From Halovivax sp. (GTDB taxonomy: Archaea; Halobacteriota; Halobacteria; Halobacteriales; Natrialbaceae), in NCBI GenBank assembly GCA_007135505.1, contig SLIS01000300.1, positions 1 through 5,995 on the forward strand: DNA of 5,995 nucleotides, read 5' to 3'. Within the stretch, counting starts at the first letter, position 1. Every line of letters begins with the position of its first letter. The notes beneath the pieces were generated by a model. The model was not told the origin of the DNA and did no database searches. It worked only from the letters and a program-made list of their open reading frames with translations. A program made the translations under genes and the position numbers. Of the stretch, positions 5,590-5,995 are shown one piece after another.

Positions 5590-5995
5590 ATGCTCGAGTT
5601 TGTAGTTTCGAACGCGGCACTCGTCTTGCTCGCCATCGGGCTTATCCTCATGGCGATCGAGGCGATGTCACCGGGGGCGTACTTCATCGTGATCGGCGTC
5701 GCGCTCGCCGGTGCTGGACTGATCGGGTTGCTCGTGCCGGGCGGCCTCGACGTGTTCGTGCTGGCCGCGTTGACGCTCGGCATCGGCATCGCGGCGACCT
5801 GGGTCTATCGGGAGTTCGACTTCTACGGTGGAAAGGGACGCGATCAGACCAGTAACTCGAGCAGCCTCGCCGGGGCGACGGGCTACGTGACCGAACCCGT
5901 CACGCCTCGAAGCGGCGAAGTCAAGCTCGAACGCGGTGGCTTCTCGCCGTTCTACAGCGCCCGAACCACGGACGGACGGATCGACACGGGCTCGG
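5590..5995 (+). CDS. NfeD-like membrane protein, N-terminal 135 residues (cut by window end)
   Basis: The reading frame is open to the last base. Three membrane helices are visible at about residues 8-26, 29-50 and 54-72, with the short loop MSPGA before helix two that is typical of NfeD proteins. A Tyr/Arg-bearing cytoplasmic stretch (YREFDFYGGKGRD) leads to the start of an OB-like soluble domain (GATGYVTEPVTPRSGEVKLERGGF, split here as 95-104 and 105-118), whose usual end (G-x-x-V-x-V-x) lies beyond the window. Short NfeD proteins lack the ClpP-like protease domain and usually sit beside an SPFH/stomatin gene, acting with it at membrane microdomains. No such gene is visible here, but it would be expected just downstream. 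The start is supported by the TATA-like box at 5560. It was found by direct translation of the sequence. Confidence 0.82.
   Translation, partial: MLEFVVSNAALVLLAIGLILMAIEAMSPGAYFIVIGVALAGAGLIGLLVPGGLDVFVLAALTLGIGIAATWVYREFDFYGGKGRDQTSNSSSLAGATGYVTEPVTPRSGEVKLERGGFSPFYSARTTDGRIDTGS

Overview
This window looks like a chromosomal housekeeping segment from a halophilic archaeon (class Halobacteria). The evidence is the high GC content, the strongly acidic proteins (Asp/Glu-rich surfaces and a poly-acidic linker), archaeal TATA-like boxes placed about 25-30 nt upstream of ATG codons (leaderless-style starts), and archaeal-type versions of the recognisable enzymes. The genus cannot be fixed from the sequence alone. 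All six genes read on the + strand. I see no tRNA, rRNA, CRISPR array, transposon or integration site.

Layout. Bases 1-453 are the C-terminal part of a PLP-dependent decarboxylase of the MfnA family, which in haloarchaea most likely makes beta-alanine for CoA. A small multi-pass membrane protein of unknown function follows at 507-830. A gene-free stretch of 288 bases (831-1118) holds a possible distal promoter, several AAACC/GGTTT inverted repeats and the core promoter of metG. metG (1119-3212) encodes a complete methionyl-tRNA synthetase whose C-terminal tRNA-binding domain is fused through an acidic linker. A 111-base spacer carries the pyk promoter, with inverted repeats running up to the start codon. 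pyk (3324-5081) encodes pyruvate kinase with an extra C-terminal mobile domain of the PEP-utilising type. Then come a small, disordered, C-terminally membrane-anchored protein (5137-5517) and the first 135 codons of an NfeD-like membrane protein (5590 to the window end).

The genes do not form one obvious pathway. mfnA plus the small membrane gene may be co-transcribed, with 53 bases between them and no promoter visible. metG, pyk, the tail-anchored gene and the NfeD-like gene each have their own TATA-like element. I found no clear new biological system. The observations most worth checking are the degenerate mobile domain of the pyruvate kinase, which lacks the phosphorylatable histidine, the palindrome-rich leader of metG with a possible 15-codon upstream ORF, and the unknown membrane protein between pyk and the NfeD-like gene.
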